From JAZLFH01 sp045615705 (lineage in GTDB: Bacteria; Bacillota; Clostridia; UMGS1883): 32,764 bases of DNA. The notes beneath the pieces were generated by a model that ran no database searches, was not told where the DNA came from, and worked only from the letters and a program-made list of their open reading frames with translations. The stretch spans positions 1-32,764 of the forward strand of contig JAZLFH010000054.1 in NCBI GenBank assembly GCA_045615705.1, in the 5' to 3' direction. Positions 7,725 to 15,897 of this stretch are shown here, one piece after another. The translations under genes were made by a program, and so were the position numbers. Position 1 is the stretch's first letter, and the number at the start of each line of letters is the position of its first letter.

Positions 7725-8882
7725 ATGAAAAAAGTTTTAATTACAATTATGGCTATTATCGTTTCATATACTGTTTCGGTTGGTGCTGCTCAACCAAACA
7801 CCTTTGAATGGGCTGAAGAAGCTGTAAATTACTGTACACAAAACGCAATATTGGAAGGTATGGGCGATGGAAATCTTGTACTTGGGGATTTAATAACCAA
7901 CGAGCAGACTGCAAAACTTCTTGCTGTAACATTTTTGGATTCCGTGGAGAAAACCGAGGAAAACGAGAGCAATGAAGACGATGAAGACACATACGGAATA
8001 GACCCGCAAAGATGGTCTTATAAGTATATCAAAGATTTTAACGGTTGTGCAAAAATGCAAATAGATAAAGAAAATCTTACATCGTTTACAACGCGTGAAG
8101 AATTTGTATCATCACTTGTATTAATTAGCGGACTCAAAGAATCCAATATGAGAAACAAAAAAATCTTGGCAGAAAATTTTGCAGATGCGGACAAGGTATC
8201 CGAACAATATTCAAACCTATTGTGCATAGCGACAGAAAGAGGGTATATGCACGGTTCAGACGGCTTCATTAACCCAACGGACAACATCACAAGGGCAGAG
8301 GCTTGTACATTCATTTACAGAGTTATTCGTGCGACAAAAATGGGAGAAACTCTCGAATTGGGGGTAAAACCTTCTTCCACACCACTGATTTCAGAACCAA
8401 GTATTAGTATGGAACAGGCGATACAATGGGCGAAAAACATGGGGGCTGACGAGAGATTCATAAATGTTGCACCGTATTATTGGGAATATGGCAAGCAGAC
8501 CGGAATAAATCCGGCAATTTTATACGCTCAGGCAGCAAAAGAAACAGCATACGGAAATTACGGCGGAAAAGTTGTCCCCGAACAGAATAATTGGGCAGGA
8601 ATAAAGATTGCAGACGCTACCGGAGATACGACATACGACCACGAGTCGTTTGAAACACCCAAAGACGGAGTCCGCGGACATTTTAATCATATTTCGGCGT
8701 ATTTAGGTCTTACTCCGATAGGTGAGCCGCATAACAGGTATTATTCGGTTGCAAAACTTTCATGGGCAGGAACTGTAAAAACCTTGGAGGAATTAGGCGG
8801 AAAATGGTGCCCGGATTTGTATTACGGATACAGCATACTTCACGATTACATCGAGCCTATGATGAATACAGAAGTTGAATAA
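7725..8882 (+). CDS. Secreted SLH-like/glucosaminidase-domain cell-wall protein
   Basis: 385 aa. A signal peptide (~1-21, ending VSVGA) is followed by SLH-like repeats (~25-205; NYCTQNAILEGMGDGN and YMHGSDGFINPTDNITRAEA are characteristic), interrupted by a very acidic patch (~76-89). The C-terminal domain (~235-380) looks like a GH73-type glucosaminidase: YYWEYGKQTGINPAILYAQ, then AKETAYGN with E273 as candidate catalytic acid, then NNWAGIK. Such enzymes cut N-acetylglucosamine linkages in peptidoglycan, and SLH modules hold proteins on secondary wall polymers. A role in wall turnover is likely, but the exact bond cannot be read from sequence. Own promoter; a long hairpin follows. Confidence 0.8.
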   Translation: MKKVLITIMAIIVSYTVSVGAAQPNTFEWAEEAVNYCTQNAILEGMGDGNLVLGDLITNEQTAKLLAVTFLDSVEKTEENESNEDDEDTYGIDPQRWSYKYIKDFNGCAKMQIDKENLTSFTTREEFVSSLVLISGLKESNMRNKKILAENFADADKVSEQYSNLLCIATERGYMHGSDGFINPTDNITRAEACTFIYRVIRATKMGETLELGVKPSSTPLISEPSISMEQAIQWAKNMGADERFINVAPYYWEYGKQTGINPAILYAQAAKETAYGNYGGKVVPEQNNWAGIKIADATGDTTYDHESFETPKDGVRGHFNHISAYLGLTPIGEPHNRYYSVAKLSWAGTVKTLEELGGKWCPDLYYGYSILHDYIEPMMNTEVE

Positions 8883-8941
8883 TTTCTGATTATTTTAAAA
8901 ATGACAACAATCGGTTTATGCTTACAAAATTAATTAAAACG

Positions 8942-9010
8942 GTATGTTTTAAAACAAACATACTAAACACAAACCCCTTTCACAATTTGTGAAAGGGGTT
9001 TGTGTTTAGT
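8942..9010. repeat. Tandem hairpins: 8-bp stem then perfect 24-bp inverted repeat
   Basis: GTATGTTT (8942-8949) pairs with AAACATAC (8956-8963). Immediately after, arms 8962-8985 and 8987-9010 are perfectly complementary over 24 bp around one T, containing ACCCCTTTCACAA / TTGTGAAAGGGGT. It probably terminates the glucosaminidase transcript, but there is no strong T-run after it and the stem is far longer than termination requires. The rest of the 8883-9135 gap holds only the uvrB promoter and ribosome site. Confidence 0.8.
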
Positions 9011-9075
9011 TATGGTTTCTTATAATCTTTTCACATAAAAACACATAAGAATATTAAAATTAATAATCATGATAC

Positions 9076-9104
9076 TTGCATATTTTACATAAATGGTGTA
9101 AAAT
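9076..9104 (+). promoter_or_regulatory. Promoter of uvrBA
   Basis: TTGCAT (9076-9081), a 17-nt spacer and TAAAAT (9099-9104), with GGGAGGAG at 9121-9128 before the ATG at 9136. No GAAC-N4-GTTC type LexA box was seen nearby. Confidence 0.6.
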
Positions 9105-9135
9105 AAAATATTGAAAAAACGGGAGGAGAGCCAAT

Positions 9136-11082
9136 ATGGATTTTAAAGTTGTTTCTGAATACAAGCCGTGCGGAGACCAAATACAAGCAATAAAAAAACT
9201 TTCTGACGGCGTGAAAAAAGGCTACAAAGCACAGACTCTTTTGGGTGTTACCGGCTCAGGAAAGACTTTTACAATAGCAAATGTTATTAAAGAAGTCAAA
9301 AAGCCTACTCTTGTTTTGGCACATAATAAAATTCTCGCCGCACAGCTTTGCAGTGAACTTAAAGAGTTCTTCCCGGAAAATGCGGTTGAGTATTTTGTAT
9401 CGTATTATGATTACTATCAGCCCGAGGCATACATTCCTTCAAGCGACACATATATCGAGAAAGATGCAACGACAAATGAAGAAATAGACAAACTCCGTCA
9501 TAGTGCCACGGCATCACTTTTCGAGAGAAAAGATGTAATAGTAGTTGCATCGGTGAGTTGTATATACGGACTCGGAGACCCGGTTGACTATAATAATCTT
9601 GTTATTTCGCTTCGTCCCGGAATGAAAAAGGACAGAGATGAAATAATAAAACGCTTAATATCAATTCAGTACGAAAGAAATGACATTAACTTTGTACGAG
9701 GAAAGTTTCGTGTGCATGGAGATGTTCTTGAAATTTTCCCGGCAGCAAGCAGTGAAAAAGCCATAAGAGTGGAATTTTTCGGCGATGAAATTGACAGAAT
9801 AAGCGAAATTGATGTACTGACAGGTGAAATTTTGGGAAGAAGAAATCATATCGCAATTTTCCCGGCATCGCACTATGTTACAACAGATGAAAAGAGAGAA
9901 AGAGCAATTAACGCAATAAAACAAGAACTCAATGAGAGAATTGAGGAGTTTAAGTCGCAAAATAAACTGATTGAAGCACAAAGGATAGAACAACGAACTA
10001 ATTATGATATAGAAATGATGCGAGAAATCGGGTTTTGCAGTGGTATTGAGAACTATTCAAGGCATATTAGCGGAAGAGAGCCGGGAAGTGCTCCGTTTAC
10101 GCTTATGGACTATTTTCCTAAGGACTTTTTGCTTGTAATTGACGAAAGTCATGTAACGGTTTCTCAGGTTCGTGCTATGTACGCAGGGGACAGAAGTCGT
10201 AAAGATAGTTTGGTAGAATACGGATTTCGTCTAAAATCGGCATACGATAACAGACCTCTTAATTTTGATGAATTTAACGAAAGAATTAATCAGGTTATTT
10301 ATGTAAGTGCTACTCCGGCAGAGTACGAAAAAAACCAATCAAGCCAAATTGTTGAGCAAGTTATCCGCCCTACCGGACTTATTGACCCTGAGTGTGAGGT
10401 AAGACCCGTTGCCGGTCAAATTGACGACTTGTTAGGCGAAATTTTTAAGCGAGTTGACAAAAAGGAAAGAGTTTTAGTTACCACATTAACGAAAAAAATG
10501 GCGGAAGATTTGACCGATTACTTACGAACTATGGGCGTAAATGTGAGATATATGCACTCTGATGTTGAAACCCTTGAAAGAATGGAAATAGTCAGAGATC
10601 TCAGAATGGGAGTTTTTGATGTTTTAGTCGGAATTAACCTTTTAAGAGAGGGGTTAGACCTGCCGGAAGTATCTCTTGTTGCAATTTTAGATGCAGACAA
10701 AGAAGGGTTTTTGAGAAGTGAAACATCACTTATTCAAACTATCGGTCGTGCGGCAAGAAATGTAAACGGAAAGGTAATAATGTACGCTGATACCATAACA
10801 GGTTCTATGAAAAGAGCAATTGACGAAACCGACAGAAGACGAAAAGTACAAAGTGAGTACAATGAAAAACATGGAATTACACCAAAGTCAATAAAGAAAA
10901 ACATTTCAGATGTAATTGCCGCAACAGTTGAAGATAAAGAAGAAAATAAAGAAAAGTATGACAGCATTGTTGCTCGTCTAAATGACGAGATGCTCAGAGC
11001 GGCACAAGAACTTAGATTTGAAGATGCGGCAAGGCTTAGAGATAAAATCAGAAGAATGAAGGGTGAAGTTTATGAGTCGTAA
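9136..11082 (+). CDS. uvrB: Excinuclease ABC subunit B
   Basis: 648 aa. Damage-verifying helicase-like subunit of nucleotide excision repair. Seen: Walker A GVTGSGKT (37-44); the beta-hairpin region YFVSYYDYYQPEAYIP (~86-101), which inserts between strands; DESH (~334); IYVSATPAEYE; QTIGRAARNVNGKV (motif VI); and a C-terminal UVR motif (~610-645, ELRFEDAARLRDKIRRM) that contacts UvrC/UvrA. Length is normal. The start is fixed by GGGAGGAG at 9121-9128. It overlaps uvrA by 11 nt, so the two are translationally coupled. uvrC is not in the window. Confidence 0.98.
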   Translation: MDFKVVSEYKPCGDQIQAIKKLSDGVKKGYKAQTLLGVTGSGKTFTIANVIKEVKKPTLVLAHNKILAAQLCSELKEFFPENAVEYFVSYYDYYQPEAYIPSSDTYIEKDATTNEEIDKLRHSATASLFERKDVIVVASVSCIYGLGDPVDYNNLVISLRPGMKKDRDEIIKRLISIQYERNDINFVRGKFRVHGDVLEIFPAASSEKAIRVEFFGDEIDRISEIDVLTGEILGRRNHIAIFPASHYVTTDEKRERAINAIKQELNERIEEFKSQNKLIEAQRIEQRTNYDIEMMREIGFCSGIENYSRHISGREPGSAPFTLMDYFPKDFLLVIDESHVTVSQVRAMYAGDRSRKDSLVEYGFRLKSAYDNRPLNFDEFNERINQVIYVSATPAEYEKNQSSQIVEQVIRPTGLIDPECEVRPVAGQIDDLLGEIFKRVDKKERVLVTTLTKKMAEDLTDYLRTMGVNVRYMHSDVETLERMEIVRDLRMGVFDVLVGINLLREGLDLPEVSLVAILDADKEGFLRSETSLIQTIGRAARNVNGKVIMYADTITGSMKRAIDETDRRRKVQSEYNEKHGITPKSIKKNISDVIAATVEDKEENKEKYDSIVARLNDEMLRAAQELRFEDAARLRDKIRRMKGEVYES

Positions 11083-13906
11083 CGAAATAATTATAAAAGG
11101 TGCAAAAGAAAATAATCTGAAAAATATTGACCTTACAATTCCGAGAGATAAACTTGTCGTGTTCACGGGACTTTCGGGAAGCGGAAAAACATCACTCGCT
11201 TTTGACACTATTTATGCCGAAGGACAAAGGCGTTATGTTGAGTCCCTTTCATCTTATGCAAGACAGTTCTTGGGACAAATGGATAAGCCCGATGTCGAAT
11301 ACATTGAAGGTTTATCGCCGGCAATCAGTATTGATCAGAAGACAACAAACAACAACCCTCGCTCAACTGTCGGAACAGTAACGGAAATATATGATTATTT
11401 AAGACTTTTATATGCAAGAATAGGAGTTATGCACTGTCCGAAATGCGGAAAAATTATAAAAAAGCAGACAGTTGACCAGATAACAGACAAAATACTGCAA
11501 CTGCCATATGACAGCAGAATACAAATTCTTGCTCCCGTAATCAGAGCAAAAAAAGGCGAACATATAAAAGTCTTTGACGATGCAAAAAGAAGCGGTTATG
11601 TCAGGGTAAGAGTTGACGGGATTATATATGAACTTGACGAAGATTTTCTGCTTGACAAACAAAAAAGGCATAACATTGAAGTAGTTATAGACAGACTGAT
11701 TGTGAAAGATGAAATCAGACATCGTTTAACCGATTCGTTGGAAACGGCACTTAAATTGGGAGAAGGTGTAGTGATTATTGATAATAATGGGGAAGACATA
11801 TTGTTTTCTCAAAACTATGCCTGTCCCGATTGCGGAATAAACATTGAGGAGTTAACACCGAGAATGTTTTCGTTTAACAGTCCTTTCGGTGCTTGCCCTA
11901 AGTGTTTTGGACTTGGGATTGTAAAAAGAGTAGATCCCGAACTTGTAATAGTAAGCAGGGAACTTTCGGTCCTTGAAGGTGCATTTGCAGTTAGCGGTTG
12001 GAGAGCGGCCGATAAAAGTGAAAGTACCGCAGGAACTGTTTACAGGGCTATGGCTGACAAATACGGAATTGACTTAACTACGCCAATAAAGAATTTAACA
12101 CAGGAACAAATAGATTTATTCTTATACGGAACAAACGGGGAAGAACTTGACCTCGAAATTGTAAAAGGAAACAGAAGATTGACATATAAAGCACCGTTTG
12201 AAGGATTGGTAAACAACCTTCAAAGAAGGTACAACGAAACAACATCGGAATGGGCAAAAATGGATCTTGAACGCCTTATGCGAGAGATTGATTGTGATGA
12301 GTGCCACGGAAAAAGGCTGAAAAAAGAGAGCCTTTCCGTAACAGTTGGCGGAAAAAACATATACGAAGTATGCTCAATGTCAATTATAGAATGCGAAAAG
12401 TTCTTTAATGAACTTAAAACAAGCGAGAAAGACACGATGATTTCAGTTCAAATACTAAAAGAAATTAAGGCAAGACTTGGCTTTTTGAAAACAGTAGGAC
12501 TCGGATATTTAACTCTTTCCCGTTCAGCCGGAACACTTTCGGGAGGAGAAGCACAGAGAATACGATTGGCAACACAGATAGGGTCAGGTCTTACGGGAGT
12601 TTTATATGTTTTGGACGAGCCAAGCATCGGGCTTCACCAAAGAGATAATTCGAAACTTTTAGGGGCACTTAAAAATCTTCGTGATATGGGCAATACCTTA
12701 ATTGTAGTAGAACACGATGAAGAAACGATGCTTGAAGCAGACCATATCGTAGATATAGGACCCGGTGCAGGTATCCATGGAGGAGAGGTAATTGCACAGG
12801 GAACGGCAGAAGAAATTATGAAAAACCCTGATTCAATTACGGGAAAATTCCTTTCGGGGGAACTTGCGATACCTGTGCCTGAAAAAAGAAGAGAAGGTTC
12901 GGGGAAATTCCTTATAATTGAAGGTGCTTCGGAGAATAATCTTAAAGATATTGATGTAAAAATTCCACTTGGAAAACTTGTGTGCATAACGGGTGTTTCG
13001 GGTTCGGGAAAAAGTTCACTTGTAAATGAAATTATTTATAAAAGGCTCGCATTTGAATTAAACAGAGCCCATACAATACCCGGAAAGCACAAAGCAATGA
13101 AGGGAATTGAATATCTGGACAAGGTTATAGATATTGACCAAAGTCCGATAGGAAGAACCCCAAAGTCAAATCCCGCAACCTATACCGGAGTGTTTAACGA
13201 TATCAGAGAACTTTTTTCCAGAACGAACGATGCTAAGGCACGAGGCTACAATGCGGGAAGATTTAGTTTTAATGTGCAAGGCGGTCGTTGTGAAGCTTGT
13301 TCGGGAGCGGGTATAATTAAAATTGAAATGCACTTTTTACCCGATGTATATGTGCCTTGTGAAGTATGTAAAGGAAAAAGGTACAATAGGGAAACTCTTG
13401 AAGTAAAGTACAAAGGAAAGAGTATATTTGATGTTTTGGACATGACGGTAGAAGAGGCACTTTCCTTCTTTGAAAACCACGAACGCATAAAAAATAAACT
13501 TCAAACCCTTTATGATGTTGGACTCGGATACATCAAACTCGGACAGCCTTCTACTACACTTTCGGGCGGAGAAGCACAAAGAGTAAAACTTGCGACAGAA
13601 CTTTCAAAGCGTGCTACGGGGAGAACAATAAACATTTTGGACGAACCTACGACAGGACTTCACAGTGCAGATGTAAAGTGTTTGATTTCTGTTTTGGAAA
13701 GACTTGTAGATGCCGGAAATACAGTAGTTGTGATTGAACATAATCTGGATGTAATTAAGGTTTCAGACTATATAATCGACTTGGGACCCGAAGGAGGCTG
13801 TGACGGAGGAGAAATTATAGCCGTAGGAACTCCCGAAGAAGTGGCTGAAAACGAGAACTCTTTTACGGGACAGTATTTGAAAAAAATATTAAAAAAGAGT
13901 AATTAA
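11072..13906 (+). CDS. uvrA: Excinuclease ABC subunit A
   Basis: 944 aa, two ABC ATPase modules. Dimer that scans DNA for bulky lesions and loads UvrB. Seen: Walker A GLSGSGKT (33-40) and GVSGSGKSS in the second half; zinc cysteines HCPKCGK, CPDCG/CPKCFG and CEACSG/CEVCKG; signature motifs TLSGGEAQRIRLA and TLSGGEAQRVKLA; and Walker B VLDEPSIGLH and ILDEPTTGLH. The ATG at 11072 is preferred over the GTG at 11063: AAGGGTG lies a few nt upstream and MSRNEIIIKGAKENNLKNID is the normal N-terminus. The first codons overlap the end of uvrB. The 52-nt gap to yabP holds no terminator, so read-through is possible. Confidence 0.97.
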   Translation: MSRNEIIIKGAKENNLKNIDLTIPRDKLVVFTGLSGSGKTSLAFDTIYAEGQRRYVESLSSYARQFLGQMDKPDVEYIEGLSPAISIDQKTTNNNPRSTVGTVTEIYDYLRLLYARIGVMHCPKCGKIIKKQTVDQITDKILQLPYDSRIQILAPVIRAKKGEHIKVFDDAKRSGYVRVRVDGIIYELDEDFLLDKQKRHNIEVVIDRLIVKDEIRHRLTDSLETALKLGEGVVIIDNNGEDILFSQNYACPDCGINIEELTPRMFSFNSPFGACPKCFGLGIVKRVDPELVIVSRELSVLEGAFAVSGWRAADKSESTAGTVYRAMADKYGIDLTTPIKNLTQEQIDLFLYGTNGEELDLEIVKGNRRLTYKAPFEGLVNNLQRRYNETTSEWAKMDLERLMREIDCDECHGKRLKKESLSVTVGGKNIYEVCSMSIIECEKFFNELKTSEKDTMISVQILKEIKARLGFLKTVGLGYLTLSRSAGTLSGGEAQRIRLATQIGSGLTGVLYVLDEPSIGLHQRDNSKLLGALKNLRDMGNTLIVVEHDEETMLEADHIVDIGPGAGIHGGEVIAQGTAEEIMKNPDSITGKFLSGELAIPVPEKRREGSGKFLIIEGASENNLKDIDVKIPLGKLVCITGVSGSGKSSLVNEIIYKRLAFELNRAHTIPGKHKAMKGIEYLDKVIDIDQSPIGRTPKSNPATYTGVFNDIRELFSRTNDAKARGYNAGRFSFNVQGGRCEACSGAGIIKIEMHFLPDVYVPCEVCKGKRYNRETLEVKYKGKSIFDVLDMTVEEALSFFENHERIKNKLQTLYDVGLGYIKLGQPSTTLSGGEAQRVKLATELSKRATGRTINILDEPTTGLHSADVKCLISVLERLVDAGNTVVVIEHNLDVIKVSDYIIDLGPEGGCDGGEIIAVGTPEEVAENENSFTGQYLKKILKKSN

Positions 13907-13958
13907 CCAAGGACAAACTGCATATATATCTATTACAGCGATTGGAGGAAAGATATAT

Positions 13959-14249
13959 ATGTACGAAGAAAAAAAACAGACTCGTGTATCGCACGAGTCC
14001 ATACATAATCTAATACTTGAAGGACGAAAAAAAATAAGCGTATCCGCAGTAAGCAATGTAGAGAGTTTTGACGATGAAAGCATTGTGCTTTTGACAGATA
14101 TGGGGACGCTGACAATACGAGGAAACGATCTTCACATAAACAAATTAAGTGTAGAGAGCGGCGAAACTGTTATAGAAGGAAGTATAGACTCGTGCGTGTA
14201 CAGCGAGAGTAAAGAAAAACAAAGTATGCTCATGAGGTTGTTTAAATAG
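13959..14249 (+). CDS. yabP: Sporulation protein YabP
   Basis: 96 aa, YabP/YqfC family. In Bacillus subtilis YabP is made in the mother cell and is needed for spore cortex assembly. Seen: SVSAVSNVESFDDESIVLLT and LTIRGNDLHINKLSVESGE, the conserved core of the family, with no signal peptide. GGAGGAAAG precedes the ATG. The stop codon TAG abuts the ATG of yabQ, and this pairing is diagnostic. In B. subtilis yabO precedes yabP; here uvrA takes that place. Confidence 0.93.
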   Translation: MYEEKKQTRVSHESIHNLILEGRKKISVSAVSNVESFDDESIVLLTDMGTLTIRGNDLHINKLSVESGETVIEGSIDSCVYSESKEKQSMLMRLFK

Positions 14250-14756
14250 ATGACGGTTTCCACTGTTGAACAAGCAAAAGTTTTTCTTCTTTCTATTTTT
14301 TCAGGAACAGTTTGCGGCTTCTTATACGATTTGTTCAGGCTTATTAGAAAAAGCAAAAAAACAAAAGACAAAACAGTTTTTTTACAAGATTTGTCTTTTT
14401 GGGTGATATGTGCTATATCGGTAATTTTCTTTGGCGTTAAGTATGTAGAACAACTTAGGTATTTTCAAATAATAGGGGCATTTTCGGGAGCACTTATATA
14501 TGCAATAAGTGCTAAGAATTATGTTCTGTTATTCTTGATGACAGGAATGGAATACATTAAAAAGGTACTAAAAACGCTTTTTCGCATTGTGTTAATTCCA
14601 ATAGTGGTTTTGTATGGCATATTTTCTCCGTATGTTAAAAAAATCATCAACTTCATTGACAAAAATAATAAAAAATCCGCAGATATAATAAAGCAAACAA
14701 TCGCAGTAAAGAAAAAAAATCAAAAAAAAATCAAAAAACGCATTAAAATGTTGTAA
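14250..14756 (+). CDS. yabQ: Spore cortex biosynthesis protein YabQ
   Basis: 168 aa. Hydrophobic N-terminal two thirds with about four membrane segments, starting VEQAKVFLLSIFSGTVCGFL with the family motif YDLFRLIRK, and a lysine-rich cytoplasmic tail (~145-168). YabQ is a mother-cell membrane protein required for cortex formation in B. subtilis. Its ATG directly follows the yabP stop with no gap, so it depends on coupled translation. The tail is coded by long A-runs. No terminator is visible before the divIC-like gene, but that gene has its own promoter. Confidence 0.88.
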   Translation: MTVSTVEQAKVFLLSIFSGTVCGFLYDLFRLIRKSKKTKDKTVFLQDLSFWVICAISVIFFGVKYVEQLRYFQIIGAFSGALIYAISAKNYVLLFLMTGMEYIKKVLKTLFRIVLIPIVVLYGIFSPYVKKIINFIDKNNKKSADIIKQTIAVKKKNQKKIKKRIKML

Positions 14757-14763
14757 AAAAGTA

Positions 14764-14792
14764 TTTACAAAACAAATCTGATGTAGTAATAT
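14764..14792 (+). promoter_or_regulatory. Promoter of the divIC-like/yabR pair
   Basis: TTTACA (14764-14769), a 17-nt spacer and TAATAT (14787-14792). The downstream ATG is at 14841, with AGAGGAAA before it. This would allow vegetative expression of the division gene independently of the sporulation genes upstream. Confidence 0.55.
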
Positions 14793-14840
14793 GTCAATAT
14801 ATGATGTATTTTATTATTTAATACAAAAAGAGGAAACACT

Positions 14841-15107
14841 ATGAAGGGAATCATTAGAATCTTAATAGTCCTAATGCTTGTATTCTTTGCCGGAAGGTAT
14901 TTTGTTTCACAGCAGGCACTTTTTAACTCATATCGAAAAGAATCAAAGTTAATGGATTCAAAAATTGAAACTCAGCAGAATAAACTTTTGGAACTTGATG
15001 AAAAAGAAAAGACTTATACCTCCGATGAAGTGATCGAAAAGATTGCAAGAGAGCGTTTGGGTCTTATTCGTGTTGATGAGACAATTTTTGTATATGGTGT
15101 TCAATAA
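14841..15107 (+). CDS. divIC: Septum formation initiator, DivIC/FtsB-like
   Basis: 88 aa bitopic membrane protein: one transmembrane helix (~5-22), then a coiled coil (~28-60, KLMDSKIETQQNKLLELDEK), then the conserved short C-terminal segment EKIARERLGLIRVDETIFVY. This is the layout of DivIC/FtsB proteins, which join FtsL and FtsQ/DivIB in the divisome. The position between yabQ and an S1-domain gene is exactly that of divIC in B. subtilis. FtsL-like proteins share the layout, but the RERLG(L)-x-R ending favours DivIC/FtsB. Confidence 0.88.
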   Translation: MKGIIRILIVLMLVFFAGRYFVSQQALFNSYRKESKLMDSKIETQQNKLLELDEKEKTYTSDEVIEKIARERLGLIRVDETIFVYGVQ

Positions 15108-15131
15108 TATAACGAGCGGAGAAATTTTTAT

Positions 15132-15539
15132 ATGTCAATTGAAGTAGGTAGCATAGTTGAAGGGAAAGTGTCGGGGATTACACCATTCGGAGCATTTGTG
15201 GATTTGCCGGAGGGGAAGACCGGGCTTGTGCACATTTCTGAGGTTGCTCGTGATTATGTAAAAGACATCAAAGAGCATCTTACTCCAAATCAGCAGGTTA
15301 AGGTTAAGGTTATTTCTGTTGATAAGAACGGAAAGATTGCACTTTCAATAAAGCGTGTTACTCCCGAGAATCCTACACCTACGCCTACTCGACCTGATGA
15401 TGACGATTGGTTTGCACCAAAACCTTCGGGAGATTTGTCGTTTGAGGAAAAAATGGCAGAGTTTAAAAAGACAAGTTCAGAGAGGATGCTTTCACTTAAA
15501 ATTAATGAAAGTGCTCCTCACAGACCGAGAAAAAAATAG
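15132..15539 (+). CDS. yabR: S1 RNA-binding domain protein (YabR family)
   Basis: 135 aa. An N-terminal S1 OB-fold domain (~1-75: IVEGKVSGITPFGAFVDLPE, then GLVHISEVA and VKVKVISVDKNGKIALSIKR) resembles the S1 repeats of polynucleotide phosphorylase. It is followed by a Pro/Thr-rich linker (PTPTPTRPDDDD) and a charged tail ending in PRKK. It probably binds RNA or ribosomes in the cytoplasm; the precise role in this family is poorly known. The place directly after divIC matches B. subtilis yabR. A terminator follows within 10 bases. Confidence 0.9.
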   Translation: MSIEVGSIVEGKVSGITPFGAFVDLPEGKTGLVHISEVARDYVKDIKEHLTPNQQVKVKVISVDKNGKIALSIKRVTPENPTPTPTRPDDDDWFAPKPSGDLSFEEKMAEFKKTSSERMLSLKINESAPHRPRKK

Positions 15540-15546
15540 TTTGAAG

Positions 15547-15571
15547 AAAGACTGTAAGTTTTACAGTCTTT
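15547..15571 (+). terminator. Intrinsic terminator after yabR
   Basis: AAAGACTGTAA and TTACAGTCTTT form a perfect 11-bp stem with loop GTT, followed by ATCTTTT. Confidence 0.85.
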
Positions 15572-15591
15572 ATCTTTTGTGAGAATATAAG

Positions 15592-15626
15592 AAAAGTGGG
15601 TGTCGCATTTTGCGACACCCACTTTT
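15592..15626. repeat. GTGTCGCA hairpin repeat family (copy 2)
   Basis: Arms 15592-15607 and 15611-15626 are complementary over 16 bp (AAAAGTGGGTGTCGCA) around TTT. The tail TGGAAGCAAAATAGTGCA at about 15631-15648 matches that after copy 1. The yabR terminator just upstream makes this hairpin redundant for termination. Confidence 0.8.
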
Positions 15627-15672
15627 GGGCTGGAAGCAAAATAGTGCATTTAGCCCCTTTTTGAGGGCAACT

Positions 15673-15861
15673 AAAAAAAGCCCGCAATGCCGTAATTAAG
15701 GACTATTCTTAACCTGCGTAAGCAGGTGGGTGGATTCCGTACTGTTCCTGGGTTTCCGACTAACTTAATGTGCCGGCTTACACGCCACAGTTCGAGGCAT
15801 CCTCCCGATTATTGACTGTTGGTTAAAATAAATCCCTAATATATACGCACACCGCAGACTC
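15673..15861 (-). ncRNA. ssrS: Probable 6S RNA
   Basis: About 189 nt transcribed leftward from its own promoter. The 5' GUCUGCGGUGU (15859 down to 15849) pairs with the 3' GCAUUGCGGGC (15690 down to 15680) in an 11-bp closing stem, with seven T following as a terminator tail. Inside, a long imperfect central hairpin includes ACUGU/ACAGU and CCGGC/GUCGG pairs. The 3' side of the central bubble carries a small perfect hairpin ACCUGC-UUAC-GCAGGU (15727 down to 15712) next to CCACCC. Length, closed rod shape, large central bubble and 3'-side hairpin fit 6S RNA, which mimics an open promoter and binds sigma-A RNA polymerase. The identification rests on shape and context, not on a database match. 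Confidence 0.75.
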
Positions 15862-15868
15862 GAATATG

Positions 15869-15897
15869 ATTATACCATAAGATGACGGCACAATCAA
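15869..15897 (-). promoter_or_regulatory. Promoter of the probable 6S RNA
   Basis: Read leftward: TTGATT (15897-15892), a 17-nt spacer and TATAAT (15874-15869). The -35 overlaps the stop codon of the DUF1292 gene (15894-15896). Confidence 0.7.

Larger units (their letters stand above)
15540..15893. other. 354-base gap between yabR and the DUF1292 gene
   Basis: Holds the yabR terminator, the second copy of the GTGTCGCA hairpin with its tail, and on the minus strand a probable 6S RNA gene with its promoter. I see no protein gene in it; a small minus-strand ORF spanning 15502-15687 is an artefact of the repeat. Confidence 0.75.

Noticed and set aside
13886..13958. Sigma-E promoter for yabPQ
   Set aside because: CATATATATCT resembles a -10, but no -35-like element lies at the right distance.
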